The notes: generated by a model not told the origin, from the letters alone. Shown: positions 7,459 to 15,468, numbered from the stretch's first letter. The stretch is DNA of 39,293 nucleotides from BTRG01 sp036986275 (GCA_036986275.1 BTRG01000015.1:1-39293), one strand, 5' to 3'. Made by a program: numbers and translations.

Positions 7459-8046
7459 TCAAACTTTTTTCTTTGCAGCCTTTTTCTTTGCTGTCTTCTT
7501 TTTGGCCGTCTTCTTCGCAGTCTTTTTAGCTGTGGCTTTCTTGGCCGTCTTCTTTTTAGCTGTCTTTTTAGCTGTGGCTTTCTTGGCCGTCTTCTTCGCA
7601 GTCGTTTTCTTGGCAGGCTTGGCTTCCCTGGTTTCGCTAGCCCTGGTATCGGCTTTCTTTGCTACAGGTGCTACGGTGTCGCCAGACCCTGGTCTGTCCA
7701 TCAGCTGCACTATGGCCATGGTGGCCTTATCACCGGGCCTGAAACCGCACTTGAGTATGCGCAGATAACCGCCCGGGCGGTTCTTGTAACGAACACCCAG
7801 TTCATTAAACAACTTGCTTACGGCAGCGCGATCACGCAGGCGGGCGAATGCCAGGCGACGATTGGCCACGCTGGCAGTCTTACTCAGGGTAATTAATGGT
7901 TCCGCTACGCGACGCAGCTCTTTTGCCTTGGGCAAGGTAGTACGGATCTGCTCATGCTCGAACAAGGACACGGCCATGTTGCGGAACATGGCAGAACGAT
8001 GGGGGCTGGTGCGATTGAGCTTGCGACCGCTTTTATGATGACGCAT
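7459..8046 (-). CDS. rplQ: Ribosomal protein L17 with histone-H1-like C-terminal tail
   Basis: L17 is a large-subunit protein near the peptide exit tunnel region. Residues 1 to about 118 (MRHHKSGRKLNRTSPHRSAM ... MAIVQLMD) are a normal bacterial L17; the E. coli protein is 127 residues in all. A further 75 residues follow: a short linker (RPGSGDTVAPVAKKADTRAS) and then a low-complexity tail. Residues 146-195 consist almost only of Lys, Ala and Thr, with 26 lysines in 50, built from TAKK-type units like histone H1 or bacterial H1-like proteins. The tail would be strongly cationic and disordered. The gene is the last of the alpha operon, 30 bp after rpoA, and is followed by a terminator, so no frame change is needed to explain the extension. 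Confidence 0.95.
   Translation of the reverse strand: MRHHKSGRKLNRTSPHRSAMFRNMAVSLFEHEQIRTTLPKAKELRRVAEPLITLSKTASVANRRLAFARLRDRAAVSKLFNELGVRYKNRPGGYLRILKCGFRPGDKATMAIVQLMDRPGSGDTVAPVAKKADTRASETREAKPAKKTTAKKTAKKATAKKTAKKKTAKKATAKKTAKKTAKKKTAKKKAAKKKV
7502..7603 (-). repeat. Internal tandem repeats coding the L17 Lys/Ala/Thr tail
   Basis: A 34-base block at 7521-7554 recurs at 7563-7596, a 42-base (14-codon) offset that keeps the reading frame. A 21-base block at 7502-7522 also recurs at 7583-7603. The copies are identical at the nucleotide level by eye, suggesting recent expansion by slippage or unequal recombination. Confidence 0.8.
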
Positions 8047-8076
8047 GACTAAAACCTCTTAACGTACGACTGCGGC

Positions 8077-9078
8077 TCAGGCAATCTCGACCTCGCCTGC
8101 CTTCTCCTTCAGGGCAGCCGGTGGCCAATTTTCCAGTTTCATACCCAGAGACAAACTATGCTGAGCCAGTATATCTTTAATCTCGGTCAGTGACTTCTTG
8201 CCCAGATTAGGCGTCTTTAACAATTCAAACTCGGTACGCTGAATTAAATCACCAATATAAAAAATATTTTCAGCCTTGAGACAGTTTGCCGAACGTACGG
8301 TCAGCTCAAGATCATCCACCGGACGTAACAATATGGGATCCATATCCGGTTCTTTCTTTTCTTCCTGTTTGGTATCCGGGCTCTTCAAATCCACAAAAAT
8401 GGAAATCTGGTCTTGCAAAATATTGGCGGCGCGGCGTACAGCCTCTTCCGGATCTATGGAACCATTGGTTTCGATATCCAGTACCAGCTTGTCAAGATCG
8501 GTACGCTGTTCGACACGTGCGTTTTCCACGGCATACGACACACGGCGAATAGGGCTGTAGGAAGCATCGATCTGCATGGCGCCGATGACACGGCTCTCAT
8601 CCTCATCGCGCGCCGTAACGGGCTCATAACCTCTGCCCATGCAAACCTTGAGCTCCATATCGATGGAACCATCTTTGGTCAGCGTGCAGATGGATTGATC
8701 CGGATGAACCACTTCCAGACCATGATCAACGCTGATGTTGCCGGCCGTCACGGATCCCGCGCCCTGCTTGCTCAATTTAACTGTTGCCTCCTCGCGACCG
8801 TGCATCGTCAAGGCCACCCCTTTGAGGTTCAACAGGATTTCAATCACATCTTCCTGTACGCCTTCAATAGCAGAGTACTCATGCAAGACACCGTCAATCT
8901 TGACGTCGGTGATGGCGCAACCCGGCATGGAGGACAAGAGAATGCGACGCAGGGCGTTGCCCAGCGTGTGACCAAATCCACGTTCCAGCGGTTCCAGTGT
9001 GACCTTGGCATGCGTGTCACTTAAGGTCTTAACATCCACCAAATGTGGTTTTAAAAATTCAGTCGCAGAATTCTGCAT
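8077..9078 (-). CDS. rpoA: RNA polymerase alpha subunit
   Basis: RpoA dimerises to nucleate RNA polymerase assembly, and its C-terminal domain contacts UP elements and activators. The 333-residue protein has the N-terminal assembly domain (GFGHTLGNALRRILLSSMPGCAI, near residues 34-56) and, after an acidic linker rich in Glu/Lys (QEEKKEPDMD), the helix-hairpin-helix C-terminal domain (LELTVRSANCLKAENI ... LLKTPNLGKKSLTEIKDIL), where Arg265/Asn268-type DNA-contact residues occur. E. coli RpoA is 329. Start ATG 9078 lies 27 bp after rpsD in the alpha operon. Confidence 0.98.
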   Translation of the reverse strand: MQNSATEFLKPHLVDVKTLSDTHAKVTLEPLERGFGHTLGNALRRILLSSMPGCAITDVKIDGVLHEYSAIEGVQEDVIEILLNLKGVALTMHGREEATVKLSKQGAGSVTAGNISVDHGLEVVHPDQSICTLTKDGSIDMELKVCMGRGYEPVTARDEDESRVIGAMQIDASYSPIRRVSYAVENARVEQRTDLDKLVLDIETNGSIDPEEAVRRAANILQDQISIFVDLKSPDTKQEEKKEPDMDPILLRPVDDLELTVRSANCLKAENIFYIGDLIQRTEFELLKTPNLGKKSLTEIKDILAQHSLSLGMKLENWPPAALKEKAGEVEIA

Positions 9079-9105
9079 AGTCCTTCCTCGTAAGATCCAG
9101 TGCGA

Positions 9106-9732
9106 TTACTTGGAGTAGAGCGCCACAACCAGGGCTTCATTAATTTCTGAAGATAAATCACTGCGTTCAGGAATCGATTTGAACACACCCTTCATAGCCT
9201 TGGTGTCGACTTCCAGCCATTCCGGCAGTCCACGCTGCTCGGCTGCCTCAATTGAGGCCTTCACACGCAATTGCTCGCGTGCTTTTTGATTAAGTTCTAC
9301 CGTGTCATTGGCACGAACCTGATACGACGGTATGTTGGTGCGAGTACCATTTACGCTGACACCATTGTGTCGTACCAGTTGGCGGGCTTCTGTACGGGAA
9401 ATACCAAAACCCATCCGGTAAGCCACATTGTCCAGTCGGCTTTCCAGCAGTTGCAGCAGGTTTTCACCTGTCGAACCCTTGCGTCGATCGGCCTCGTGAT
9501 AGTAGGCGACAAACTGTTTTTCCAGTATGCCGTAGCTGCGACGCAGTTTCTGTTTCTCACGCAGCTGCAGACCGTAGTCAGATATGCGCCGACGACCCTG
9601 ACCATGCTGACCCGGTGGGTAGGCACGCTTATCGACAGGACAGCCTGCACTGAAACATTTTTCACCTTTCAGAAACAACTTGCCGCCTTCACGTCTGCAG
9701 AGACGACATTTAGAACCAGTATAACGTGCCAC
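9106..9732 (-). CDS. rpsD: Ribosomal protein S4, zinc-binding (C+) form
   Basis: S4 initiates 30S assembly by binding the 5' domain of 16S rRNA and, in E. coli, represses the alpha operon. The open frame extends to 9780, but the family N-terminus is reached at a GTG at 9732 with a strong Shine-Dalgarno (CCGGAGG) ahead, giving 208 residues (E. coli 206). The N-terminal segment has Cys9, Cys12, Cys26 and Cys31, the same four positions as the zinc finger of Thermus S4; E. coli S4 lacks this set. The S4 RNA-binding domain (ESRLDNVAYRMGFGISRTEARQLV) and the C-terminal ALYSK follow. It lies 17 bp after rpsK. Confidence 0.97.
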   Translation of the reverse strand: MARYTGSKCRLCRREGGKLFLKGEKCFSAGCPVDKRAYPPGQHGQGRRRISDYGLQLREKQKLRRSYGILEKQFVAYYHEADRRKGSTGENLLQLLESRLDNVAYRMGFGISRTEARQLVRHNGVSVNGTRTNIPSYQVRANDTVELNQKAREQLRVKASIEAAEQRGLPEWLEVDTKAMKGVFKSIPERSDLSSEINEALVVALYSK

Positions 9733-9749
9733 CTTAGCCTCCGGAGACC

Positions 9750-10145
9750 TTAAACACGACGCTTCTTGGACGGACGACACCCGTTATGGGGAATCGGCGT
9801 CACATCGATGATATTGTTAACTTCAAATCCAAGGGCATTCAATGCACGCACTGCAGATTCTCTACCCGGGCCAGGGCCCTTGATACGAATTTCCAATGAT
9901 TTCACACCATATTCCTGCGCCATTTCGCCGGCACGCTGGGCGGCTATCTGGGCGGCAAAGGGCGTGCTCTTACGGGAACCACGGAAACCGGAACCACCTG
10001 CCGTCGCCCAGGACAATACATTGCCCTGACGGTCGCTGATGGAAATAATCGTATTGTTAAACGAAGCGTGTACGTGGGCAATGCCCTCAGCCACCGTTCT
10101 CTTGACGCGCTTCTTGCTGCGCGAACTACCTTTTGGGCTAGCCAT
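9750..10145 (-). CDS. rpsK: Ribosomal protein S11
   Basis: S11 is in the platform of the 30S subunit, next to the E site. The 131-residue product shows the conserved GIAHVHASFNNTIISISDRQGN, FRGSRKSTPFAAQ and the C-terminal DVTPIPHNGCRPSKKRRV, almost identical to E. coli (129). The Asn-Gly pair near the end is the site of isoaspartate formation in E. coli S11. ATG at 10145; 9 bp separate it from rpsM. Confidence 0.98.
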   Translation of the reverse strand: MASPKGSSRSKKRVKRTVAEGIAHVHASFNNTIISISDRQGNVLSWATAGGSGFRGSRKSTPFAAQIAAQRAGEMAQEYGVKSLEIRIKGPGPGRESAVRALNALGFEVNNIIDVTPIPHNGCRPSKKRRV

Positions 10146-10154
10146 GCTCTCAGC

Positions 10155-10511
10155 CTATCTCTTGATTGGACGTCGCGGCCCTTTACGGGTACGCGCGTTG
10201 GTTTTGGTGCGTTGCCCACGGACCGGCAGACCGCGGCGATGGCGTATGCCACGGTACGACCCCAGGTCCATCAGGCGCTTGATATTCATACTAATAGTAC
10301 GACGCAGATCACCTTCTACCGTGAACTTGCCGATTTCAGTACGGATGTTTTCGAGCTCCGTTTCGCTCAAGTCCTTGACCTTGGTAGTGACCGCCACCCC
10401 TGTGGATGCGCAAATTTTTTGCGCACGCGTGCGGCCAATGCCATAAACCGCCGTCAATGCGATTTCAACATGTTTATGGTTCGGTATGTTGACGCCTGCT
10501 ATACGAGCCAT
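10155..10511 (-). CDS. rpsM: Ribosomal protein S13
   Basis: S13 sits in the 30S head and forms bridges to the 50S subunit. The 118-residue protein begins MARIAGVNIPNHKHVEIALTAVYGIG, has the helix-two-turn-helix region and ends with the basic tail RHRRGLPVRGQRTKTNARTRKGPRRPIKR that contacts the P-site tRNA. It is the first gene of the alpha operon (S13-S11-S4-alpha-L17) and has its own predicted promoter upstream. Confidence 0.98.
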   Translation of the reverse strand: MARIAGVNIPNHKHVEIALTAVYGIGRTRAQKICASTGVAVTTKVKDLSETELENIRTEIGKFTVEGDLRRTISMNIKRLMDLGSYRGIRHRRGLPVRGQRTKTNARTRKGPRRPIKR

Positions 10512-10569
10512 TCAAACTATCTCCGTTGTTACCTGTCCCCGGGATAGGGGGTGCGCACGAAAACGCGCA

Positions 10570-10598
10570 AATATACTGATACAAAAGCGAAAAATCAA
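10570..10598 (-). promoter_or_regulatory. Predicted sigma-70 promoter of the alpha operon
   Basis: On minus, TTGATT (10593-10598) and TATATT (10570-10575) are spaced by 17 bases, between rpmJ and rpsM. The resulting leader of about 50 nt holds a GCGC/GCGC stem and a CCCC/GGGG pairing around 10535-10555. In E. coli this leader binds S4 for feedback control; that role here is inference from position. Confidence 0.6.
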
Positions 10599-10606
10599 CG
10601 CAGAAA

Positions 10607-10720
10607 CTAGCCCTGACGTTGTTTGTGCGTGGGATCCGAGCAAATTACCCGTATCACCCGTTTGCGACGCACGATTTTACAATTGCGGCACATTTTCTTC
10701 ACTGATGCCCTGACTTTCAT
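10607..10720 (-). CDS. rpmJ: Ribosomal protein L36 (zinc type)
   Basis: This small gene encodes 37 residues starting MKVRASVKKMCRNCKIVRRK and ending KQRQG, almost the same as E. coli L36 (38). L36 sits in the 50S central protuberance region. Cys11, Cys14, Cys27 and His32 form the zinc ribbon, so this is the C+ paralogue. ATG at 10720 and TAG at 10607; AGGAAA-type bases precede the start. It lies 33 bp after secY, ending the spc operon. The protein is too short for most gene finders at default length limits. Confidence 0.97.
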   Translation of the reverse strand: MKVRASVKKMCRNCKIVRRKRVIRVICSDPTHKQRQG

Positions 10721-10753
10721 TTTCCTATCTCCAATGACTGCGAGCTGTCCGCC

Positions 10754-12106
10754 CTAGCGCGGCATACCCATGCCACCCGACCCACCTGCCAGATTGGCCT
10801 TTTTCAACAGACTTTCATACTGGTGTGACATAATATGATTCTGCACCTGCGACATGAAATCCATGCCCACCACGACAATAATCAGCAGCGAGGTGCCGCC
10901 AAAATAAAACGGTACGTTCCACTTCACAATCATGATTTCAGGGATCAAACTCACTAACGTGATGTAGCCGGCGCCGATCAACGTCAATCTTGATGTCACG
11001 CCGTCAATATACCTGGCAGTCTGATCACCCGGCCGTATGCCTGGAATAAAGGCCCCAGACTTCTTCAAATTGTCCGCCATTTCCTTGGGGTTAAACACCA
11101 TGGCAGTATAGAAAAAACAGAAGAAGATAATAGCCCCTGCATACAGCACCATATAGAGCGGCTGTCCTGGAGAGATGGAAGTGGCGATATCCTGCATCCA
11201 TCCCATGCCTTCTGCACTGCCGAACCAGCTACCCAAGGTGGCTGGGAATAAAATAATACTGGAAGCAAAGATCGGTGGTATCACCCCGGCCATATTCAAC
11301 TTCAATGGCAAATGCGAGGTCTGTCCGCCTATGATCTTGCGCCCCTGTTGTCGCTTGGCGTAATTCACCGTAATTCGTCTTTGCCCCCGCTCTACAAATA
11401 CAACAAAACCAGTAATAATAATTGCGCCGATAAAGAGCGCCAACACAAATAATGGCTGGTAGGTGCCACGATTGGCCAGCTCCAGGGTATTGCCTATCGC
11501 CGTTGGCAGGCCCGCAACAATGCCGGCAAAGATAATCATAGAAATACCATTACCTATGCCACGTTCGGTAATCTGCTCGCCCAGCCACATCAGGAACATG
11601 GTGCCTGTAACCAACGTCACTACGGTCACCATCTTGAATGCGATACCGGGCTCAATCACAACCGGTATTCCGCCACTGGCGCTTTGCCCTTCCAGGGCTA
11701 CGGCAATACCCAGGGACTGAAAACTGGCCAGTACCACGGTGCCATAACGCGTATACTGCGTAATCTTGCGTCGGCCAGCCTCACCCTCTTTCTTCAACTG
11801 TTCCAAAGAAGGCACTGTAGCCGTTAATAACTGCATAATGATGGATGCTGAAATATAAGGCATCACATTCAATGCAAACACCGACATGCGCGACAAGGCG
11901 CCGCCGGAAAACATATTAAACAAACCAATTATCGAGTTCTGCGACTGCTGAAAAAGATCCGCCCAGGCTACGGCGTTAATTCCGGGTACCGGGATATATG
12001 TTCCTGTTCGGTATACAATCAGCGCACCTAGCACAAACAGTATGCGCTTTTTGAGCTCGGAAAATTTTCCGAGCCCCCCCGCAGGCGCTGTGCCTGGCTT
12101 CGCCAT
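10754..12106 (-). CDS. secY: Protein translocase subunit SecY
   Basis: SecY is the channel of the SecYEG translocon in the inner membrane, with about 10 transmembrane helices. The 450-residue protein shows the N-terminal amphipathic helix and first helix (GKFSELKKRILFVLGALIVYRTGTYIPVPGI), the plug region with FNMFSGGALSRMSVFALNVMPYISASIIMQLL, the cytoplasmic C4 loop (NYAKRQQGRKIIGGQTSHLPLKLN) and the C5 loop region (GIRPGDQTARYIDGV). The ATG at 12106 overlaps the rplO stop (TGATG), implying coupling. Its partner secE is about 25 kb away in the same window. Confidence 0.98.
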   Translation of the reverse strand: MAKPGTAPAGGLGKFSELKKRILFVLGALIVYRTGTYIPVPGINAVAWADLFQQSQNSIIGLFNMFSGGALSRMSVFALNVMPYISASIIMQLLTATVPSLEQLKKEGEAGRRKITQYTRYGTVVLASFQSLGIAVALEGQSASGGIPVVIEPGIAFKMVTVVTLVTGTMFLMWLGEQITERGIGNGISMIIFAGIVAGLPTAIGNTLELANRGTYQPLFVLALFIGAIIITGFVVFVERGQRRITVNYAKRQQGRKIIGGQTSHLPLKLNMAGVIPPIFASSIILFPATLGSWFGSAEGMGWMQDIATSISPGQPLYMVLYAGAIIFFCFFYTAMVFNPKEMADNLKKSGAFIPGIRPGDQTARYIDGVTSRLTLIGAGYITLVSLIPEIMIVKWNVPFYFGGTSLLIIVVVGMDFMSQVQNHIMSHQYESLLKKANLAGGSGGMGMPR

Positions 12107-12540
12107 CAGTCTTCTACCTTACCGCCGGCTTGGGTAATGGCTTCCATCGCACCCTTGGTCGCACCTATACCCTTCAGTGTGATTGATTTTTCTATCTTGC
12201 CGCTTAGAAAAACCTTTGCATGTTCAATGGCGCCGGAGATCAGGTTGGCCTTGCGCAAGGCCTCCATATCCACGACATCAGCATCTACCTTGTTCAACTC
12301 ATGCAAGCGGATCTCCGCGGTGACCTTGGCCTTGGCGGAATTAAATCCGCGCTTGGGCAAACGTCGCTGCAGAGGCATCTGTCCGCCTTCAAAGCCGACT
12401 TTATGGAAACCACCGGATCGTGATTTCTGACCTTTGTGTCCACGGCCGGCCGTTTTACCAAAACCTGAACCTGTACCACGCCCCACGCGTTTGCGATCGG
12501 AGGTACTGCCGGCAGCAGGCTTTAATGTATTCAAACGCAT
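12106..12540 (-). CDS. rplO: Ribosomal protein L15
   Basis: L15 is a late-assembly 50S protein with a long glycine-rich N-terminal extension. The start chosen is ATG 12540 (MRLNTLKPAAG), giving 144 residues as in E. coli. An upstream in-frame GTG at 12555 is rejected because GAGGA lies 8 bases before the ATG. GRGTGSGFGKTAGRGHKGQKSRSGG and FEGGQMPLQRRLPKRGF are diagnostic. It begins one base past the rpmD stop and its own stop overlaps secY. Confidence 0.97.
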   Translation of the reverse strand: MRLNTLKPAAGSTSDRKRVGRGTGSGFGKTAGRGHKGQKSRSGGFHKVGFEGGQMPLQRRLPKRGFNSAKAKVTAEIRLHELNKVDADVVDMEALRKANLISGAIEHAKVFLSGKIEKSITLKGIGATKGAMEAITQAGGKVED

Positions 12541-12541
12541 C

Positions 12542-12727
12542 TTAGCTATCCTCACATTTCAGCATGTAGGAAACTTTATGAATCATGCCACGAACAGACG
12601 GTGTATCTTCTACTTCTACAGTGTGGTGCATTCGACGAAGACCCAAACCACGCACACAGGCCTGATGCTTGGCGCCTATACCGATAGGGCTGCGCACTAA
12701 TGTTACCTTCAGTTTCTTGTCTGCCAC
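12542..12727 (-). CDS. rpmD: Ribosomal protein L30
   Basis: L30 is a small 50S protein. The 61-residue product (MADKKLKVTLVRSPIGIGAK) matches the family length of about 59, with the conserved LVRSPIG, CVRGLGLRRMHHTV and VRGMIHKV segments. The start is GTG at 12727 with TAGGAG upstream. It lies 11 bp after rpsE in the spc order S5-L30-L15-SecY. Confidence 0.97.
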   Translation of the reverse strand: MADKKLKVTLVRSPIGIGAKHQACVRGLGLRRMHHTVEVEDTPSVRGMIHKVSYMLKCEDS

Positions 12728-12738
12728 GCTCCTAACCT

Positions 12739-13245
12739 CTAGTCACTAATGTCTTCAAGTTTTTTACCACGCTTGGCCAGCACTTGTTTCGGACTGTGTA
12801 TGGCAGACAGACCCTTGATAGTAGCTCTCACAACATTGACCGGATTACGGCTGCCAATGATCTTGGCCAGGACGTCTTCCACTCCGGCCGCTTCAAATAC
12901 GGCGCGCATGGCACCACCGGCAATGATACCCGTACCTTCAGAGGCCGGGCGCATGACAATCTTCGCCGCACCGTGGGCACAATCAATGCCATGATGCAGG
13001 GTCTTGCCGTTCAATCGAACCGTAACCATATTCTTGCGGGCATTTTCCATGGCCTTCTGTACAGCCAGGGGAACTTCCCTTGCCTTACCACGACCCATGC
13101 CGACCCGGCCCTTGCCATCACCGACTATAGTGAGCGCGCTGAAACCAAATTGACGGCCACCCTTGACCACCTTGGCAACACGACGAATATTGATGAGCTT
13201 CTCAAGAAGATCATCACCGCGATTTTCATTTCGTACAGCTGGCAC
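12739..13245 (-). CDS. rpsE: Ribosomal protein S5
   Basis: S5 contributes to decoding accuracy and mRNA unwinding at the 30S entry channel. The 168-residue protein has the double-stranded RNA-binding-like N-terminal domain (LINIRRVAKVVKGGRQFGFSALTIVGDGKGRVGMG) and the C-terminal ribosomal-S5 fold (VFEAAGVEDVLAKIIGSRNPVNVVRATIKGL). Start GTG at 13245 with AAGGAGAG upstream. The loop VVKGGR, where spectinomycin-resistance changes arise in E. coli, is the normal sequence. Confidence 0.98.
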   Translation of the reverse strand: MPAVRNENRGDDLLEKLINIRRVAKVVKGGRQFGFSALTIVGDGKGRVGMGRGKAREVPLAVQKAMENARKNMVTVRLNGKTLHHGIDCAHGAAKIVMRPASEGTGIIAGGAMRAVFEAAGVEDVLAKIIGSRNPVNVVRATIKGLSAIHSPKQVLAKRGKKLEDISD

Positions 13246-13261
13246 GTGCTACTCTCCTTAC

Positions 13262-13615
13262 CTAGAACTCAAGGCCATTTTCGCGGGCTGCGTCAGCAAG
13301 CGCCTTGACGCGGCCATGATAACGGAATCCGGAACGGTCACAGGCTACCTTGCTAACACCGGTGGCCTTAGCCTTTTCGGCAATACGTTTACCGACAACA
13401 CCGGCAGCAACAATATTGCCGCCACTTTTCTGTTCCTTGCGTACATCCGCCTCCAGAGTCGAGGCGCTGGCCAACACACGATCTCCCTCGATAATCTGGG
13501 CATAGATATGTCTCGGTGTGCGGTTAATGCATAGCCGTATTGCGCCCTTTTCCGCAAGCCTGCGACGTATGGTGCCGGCACGACGATAACGTCTATCATA
13601 TTTAGTAATTGCCAT
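13262..13615 (-). CDS. rplR: Ribosomal protein L18
   Basis: L18 binds 5S rRNA together with L5 and L25 in the central protuberance. The 117-residue protein matches E. coli in length and carries the conserved RLCINRTPRHIYAQII and the C-terminal KVACDRSGFRYHGRVKALADAARENGLEF. ATG at 13615; it is 9 bp from rplF and 16 bp from rpsE. Confidence 0.98.
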   Translation of the reverse strand: MAITKYDRRYRRAGTIRRRLAEKGAIRLCINRTPRHIYAQIIEGDRVLASASTLEADVRKEQKSGGNIVAAGVVGKRIAEKAKATGVSKVACDRSGFRYHGRVKALADAARENGLEF

Positions 13616-13624
13616 AAACTAAAC

Positions 13625-14158
13625 CTATTTTTTCTTGGCTTCCTTACGGACGACATGTTCATCCGTATAGCGCACACCTTTACCCTTGTATGGCTCGGGT
13701 GACCGATAAGCACGGATCTCCGCGGCCACCTGACCGACCTTCTGTTTATCCGCACCCTTGACAACGATCTCTGTCTGAGTTGGTGTTTCGATGGTGATTC
13801 CATCGGGCACCTGATAATCCACCGGGTGTGAAAACCCCAAGGTCAGATTTAATTTTTTACCCTGTATCGCAGCACGGTAACCGACACCGATAATAGTCAG
13901 TTTCTTTTCAAATCCCTGGCTGACACCAGTAACCATATTATTGATGACTGAACGCGTAGTGCCCGAGAGCGCCTTGGCCTGCATAGATTCATCGTTGGCA
14001 GAAAAAGTAAGGATACTGCCATCCTGTTGCACATTCACTAGAGAATGTACTTGATGACTCAATTCACCTTTTGGCCCCTTTATCTGAACCATGCCCTGGT
14101 TCATCTTGAACTCTATACCAGAAGGCATGGTAACAGGAATATTCGCTACCCTAGACAT
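13625..14158 (-). CDS. rplF: Ribosomal protein L6
   Basis: L6 lies near the sarcin-ricin loop and factor-binding region of the 50S subunit. The 177-residue protein equals the E. coli length. It opens MSRVANIPVTMPSGIEF, has two homologous RNA-binding-like domains, and contains VGYRAAIQGKKLNLTLGFSHPV and the C-terminal signature PEPYKGKGVRYTDEHVVRKEAKKK. ATG at 14158, 12 bp after rpsH. Confidence 0.98.
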   Translation of the reverse strand: MSRVANIPVTMPSGIEFKMNQGMVQIKGPKGELSHQVHSLVNVQQDGSILTFSANDESMQAKALSGTTRSVINNMVTGVSQGFEKKLTIIGVGYRAAIQGKKLNLTLGFSHPVDYQVPDGITIETPTQTEIVVKGADKQKVGQVAAEIRAYRSPEPYKGKGVRYTDEHVVRKEAKKK

Positions 14159-14170
14159 AATTACATTCCA

Positions 14171-14563
14171 TTACACTACGATGCATAAAATTTCACCGCC
14201 AACACCCGCCTTGCGTGCATCACGATCTGTCATAATTCCTTTGGAAGTGGAGACTATCGCCACACCCAAGCCACCCGCTACACGTGGTAGCGCCTGCTGA
14301 CCCTTATACTGACGACGCCCAGGCTTGCTCACACGTTCAATCGTGTCGATTACCGGCTGGCCATTGTAATACTTCAACGCTACTTCCAGCTGAGACTTAC
14401 CATCGACTTCCTGCTCGGAATAGTCAGTGATATAGCCTTCGTCCTTGAGAACCTTGGCAACGGCCTTTTTCAATTTGGAAGCAGGCATGGTTACACCCAG
14501 TTTCTCCGCTTTTTGTGCATTGCGAATGCGTGTCAACATGTCAGCAATTGGATCAGTCAGCAT
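14171..14563 (-). CDS. rpsH: Ribosomal protein S8
   Basis: S8 binds helix 21 of 16S rRNA and in E. coli represses the spc operon by binding near rplE. The 130-residue protein (MLTDPIADMLTRIRNAQKA) matches E. coli in length, with the C-terminal RVAGGLGVAIVSTSKGIMTDRDARKAGVGGEILC. ATG at 14563. The 46-bp gap to rpsN is a little longer than its neighbours' gaps and contains no obvious promoter. Confidence 0.98.
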   Translation of the reverse strand: MLTDPIADMLTRIRNAQKAEKLGVTMPASKLKKAVAKVLKDEGYITDYSEQEVDGKSQLEVALKYYNGQPVIDTIERVSKPGRRQYKGQQALPRVAGGLGVAIVSTSKGIMTDRDARKAGVGGEILCIVV

Positions 14564-14609
14564 ATTCGTGTATCCGTATTCATTCAGTTATGCCTTGCCT
14601 TGCGGCACC

Positions 14610-14915
14610 TTACCAGCTCGCCTTGACAGCGCCTGGCACTTCGCCACGATTCATGACTTCACGCAAACGATTGCGCGACAAGCCAAACTTTCGGTAATAG
14701 CCACGTGGGCGACCTGTGATGCAACAGCGATTACGCATGCGACAGGGACTTCCATTACGTGGCAATTTCTGTAATGCCTGAACCGCGGCATAGCGCTCTT
14801 CATCACTAGCACTTTTATTTTTAATGGTTGTTTTAAGCTCTTCACGTTTTTTGGCGTACTTTTCTACAGCAACCTTACGTTTAACATCACGAGCAACCAT
14901 CGATTTCTTAGCCAT
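14610..14915 (-). CDS. rpsN: Ribosomal protein S14, zinc-less long form
   Basis: S14 sits in the 30S head near S3 and S10. This is the 101-residue C- form, the length of E. coli S14; the CXXC zinc pairs of the short form are absent, although it has CRMRNRCCITGRP where E. coli has SRQRNRCRQTGRP. The C-terminal GYYRKFGLSRNRLREVMNRGEVPG is diagnostic. The zinc-less S14 contrasts with the zinc-type S4 and L36 in the same cluster. Confidence 0.97.
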   Translation of the reverse strand: MAKKSMVARDVKRKVAVEKYAKKREELKTTIKNKSASDEERYAAVQALQKLPRNGSPCRMRNRCCITGRPRGYYRKFGLSRNRLREVMNRGEVPGAVKASW

Positions 14916-14928
14916 GCGCCTTCCGTCC

Positions 14929-15468
14929 TCAACTCTTGATCGGAAAATTAAATGCTTCTAACAAACTTCGTGCTTCATCATCCGTTTTCGCATTGGTAGT
15001 GATCGTAATATCCATACCGCGAATAACATCAATCTTGTCATAGTCAATTTCCGGGAAAATGATCTGCTCTTTGACGCCCATGGAATAATTTCCCTGGCCA
15101 TCAAAGGACTTGCCGGATAGACCGCGAAAATCGCGAATTCGCGGTATCGCAATACTGATCAAGCGATCCAGAAACTCATACATACGATCACGTCGCAAAG
15201 TGACTTTGCAGCCTATAGGCCAGCCTTCACGCACCTTGAATGCCGCCACGGATTTACGAGCCTTGGTAACAACAGGCTTTTGGCCGGCAATCTTGATCAT
15301 GTCATCGGTAGCATGCTCAATCAGTTTTTTGTCTGCCATTGCGCCACCGACACCCATATTCAGAGTCACCTTGGTGATGCGCGGTACCTGCATAACATTG
15401 GCATAACTGAGCTTCTTCATCAGCTCAGGCACAATGTTTTCTTTGTAATGTTTCTGTAGTCTTACCAT
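14929..15468 (-). CDS. rplE: Ribosomal protein L5
   Basis: L5 binds 5S rRNA and contacts the P-site tRNA and S13. The 179-residue protein has the same length as E. coli L5. Diagnostic stretches are NVMQVPRITKVTLNMGVG, GQKPVVTKARKSVAAFKVREGWPIG, RDFRGLSGKSFDGQGNYSMGVKEQIIFPEI and GMDITITTNAKTDDEARSLLEAFNFP. ATG at 15468, 18 bp past rplX. Confidence 0.98.
   Translation of the reverse strand: MVRLQKHYKENIVPELMKKLSYANVMQVPRITKVTLNMGVGGAMADKKLIEHATDDMIKIAGQKPVVTKARKSVAAFKVREGWPIGCKVTLRRDRMYEFLDRLISIAIPRIRDFRGLSGKSFDGQGNYSMGVKEQIIFPEIDYDKIDVIRGMDITITTNAKTDDEARSLLEAFNFPIKS

Noticed and set aside
7436..7768. Plus-strand frame coding a Phe/Ala/Val-rich hydrophobic protein opposite rplQ
   Set aside because: It is the antisense of the Lys/Ala/Thr tail of L17; the sense frame matches a known family with ribosome binding site, so the hydrophobic look is an artefact.
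9733..9780. Longer rpsD reading from GTG 9780
   Set aside because: It would overlap the end of rpsK, and the S4 family starts at the GTG 9732 with a strong Shine-Dalgarno.
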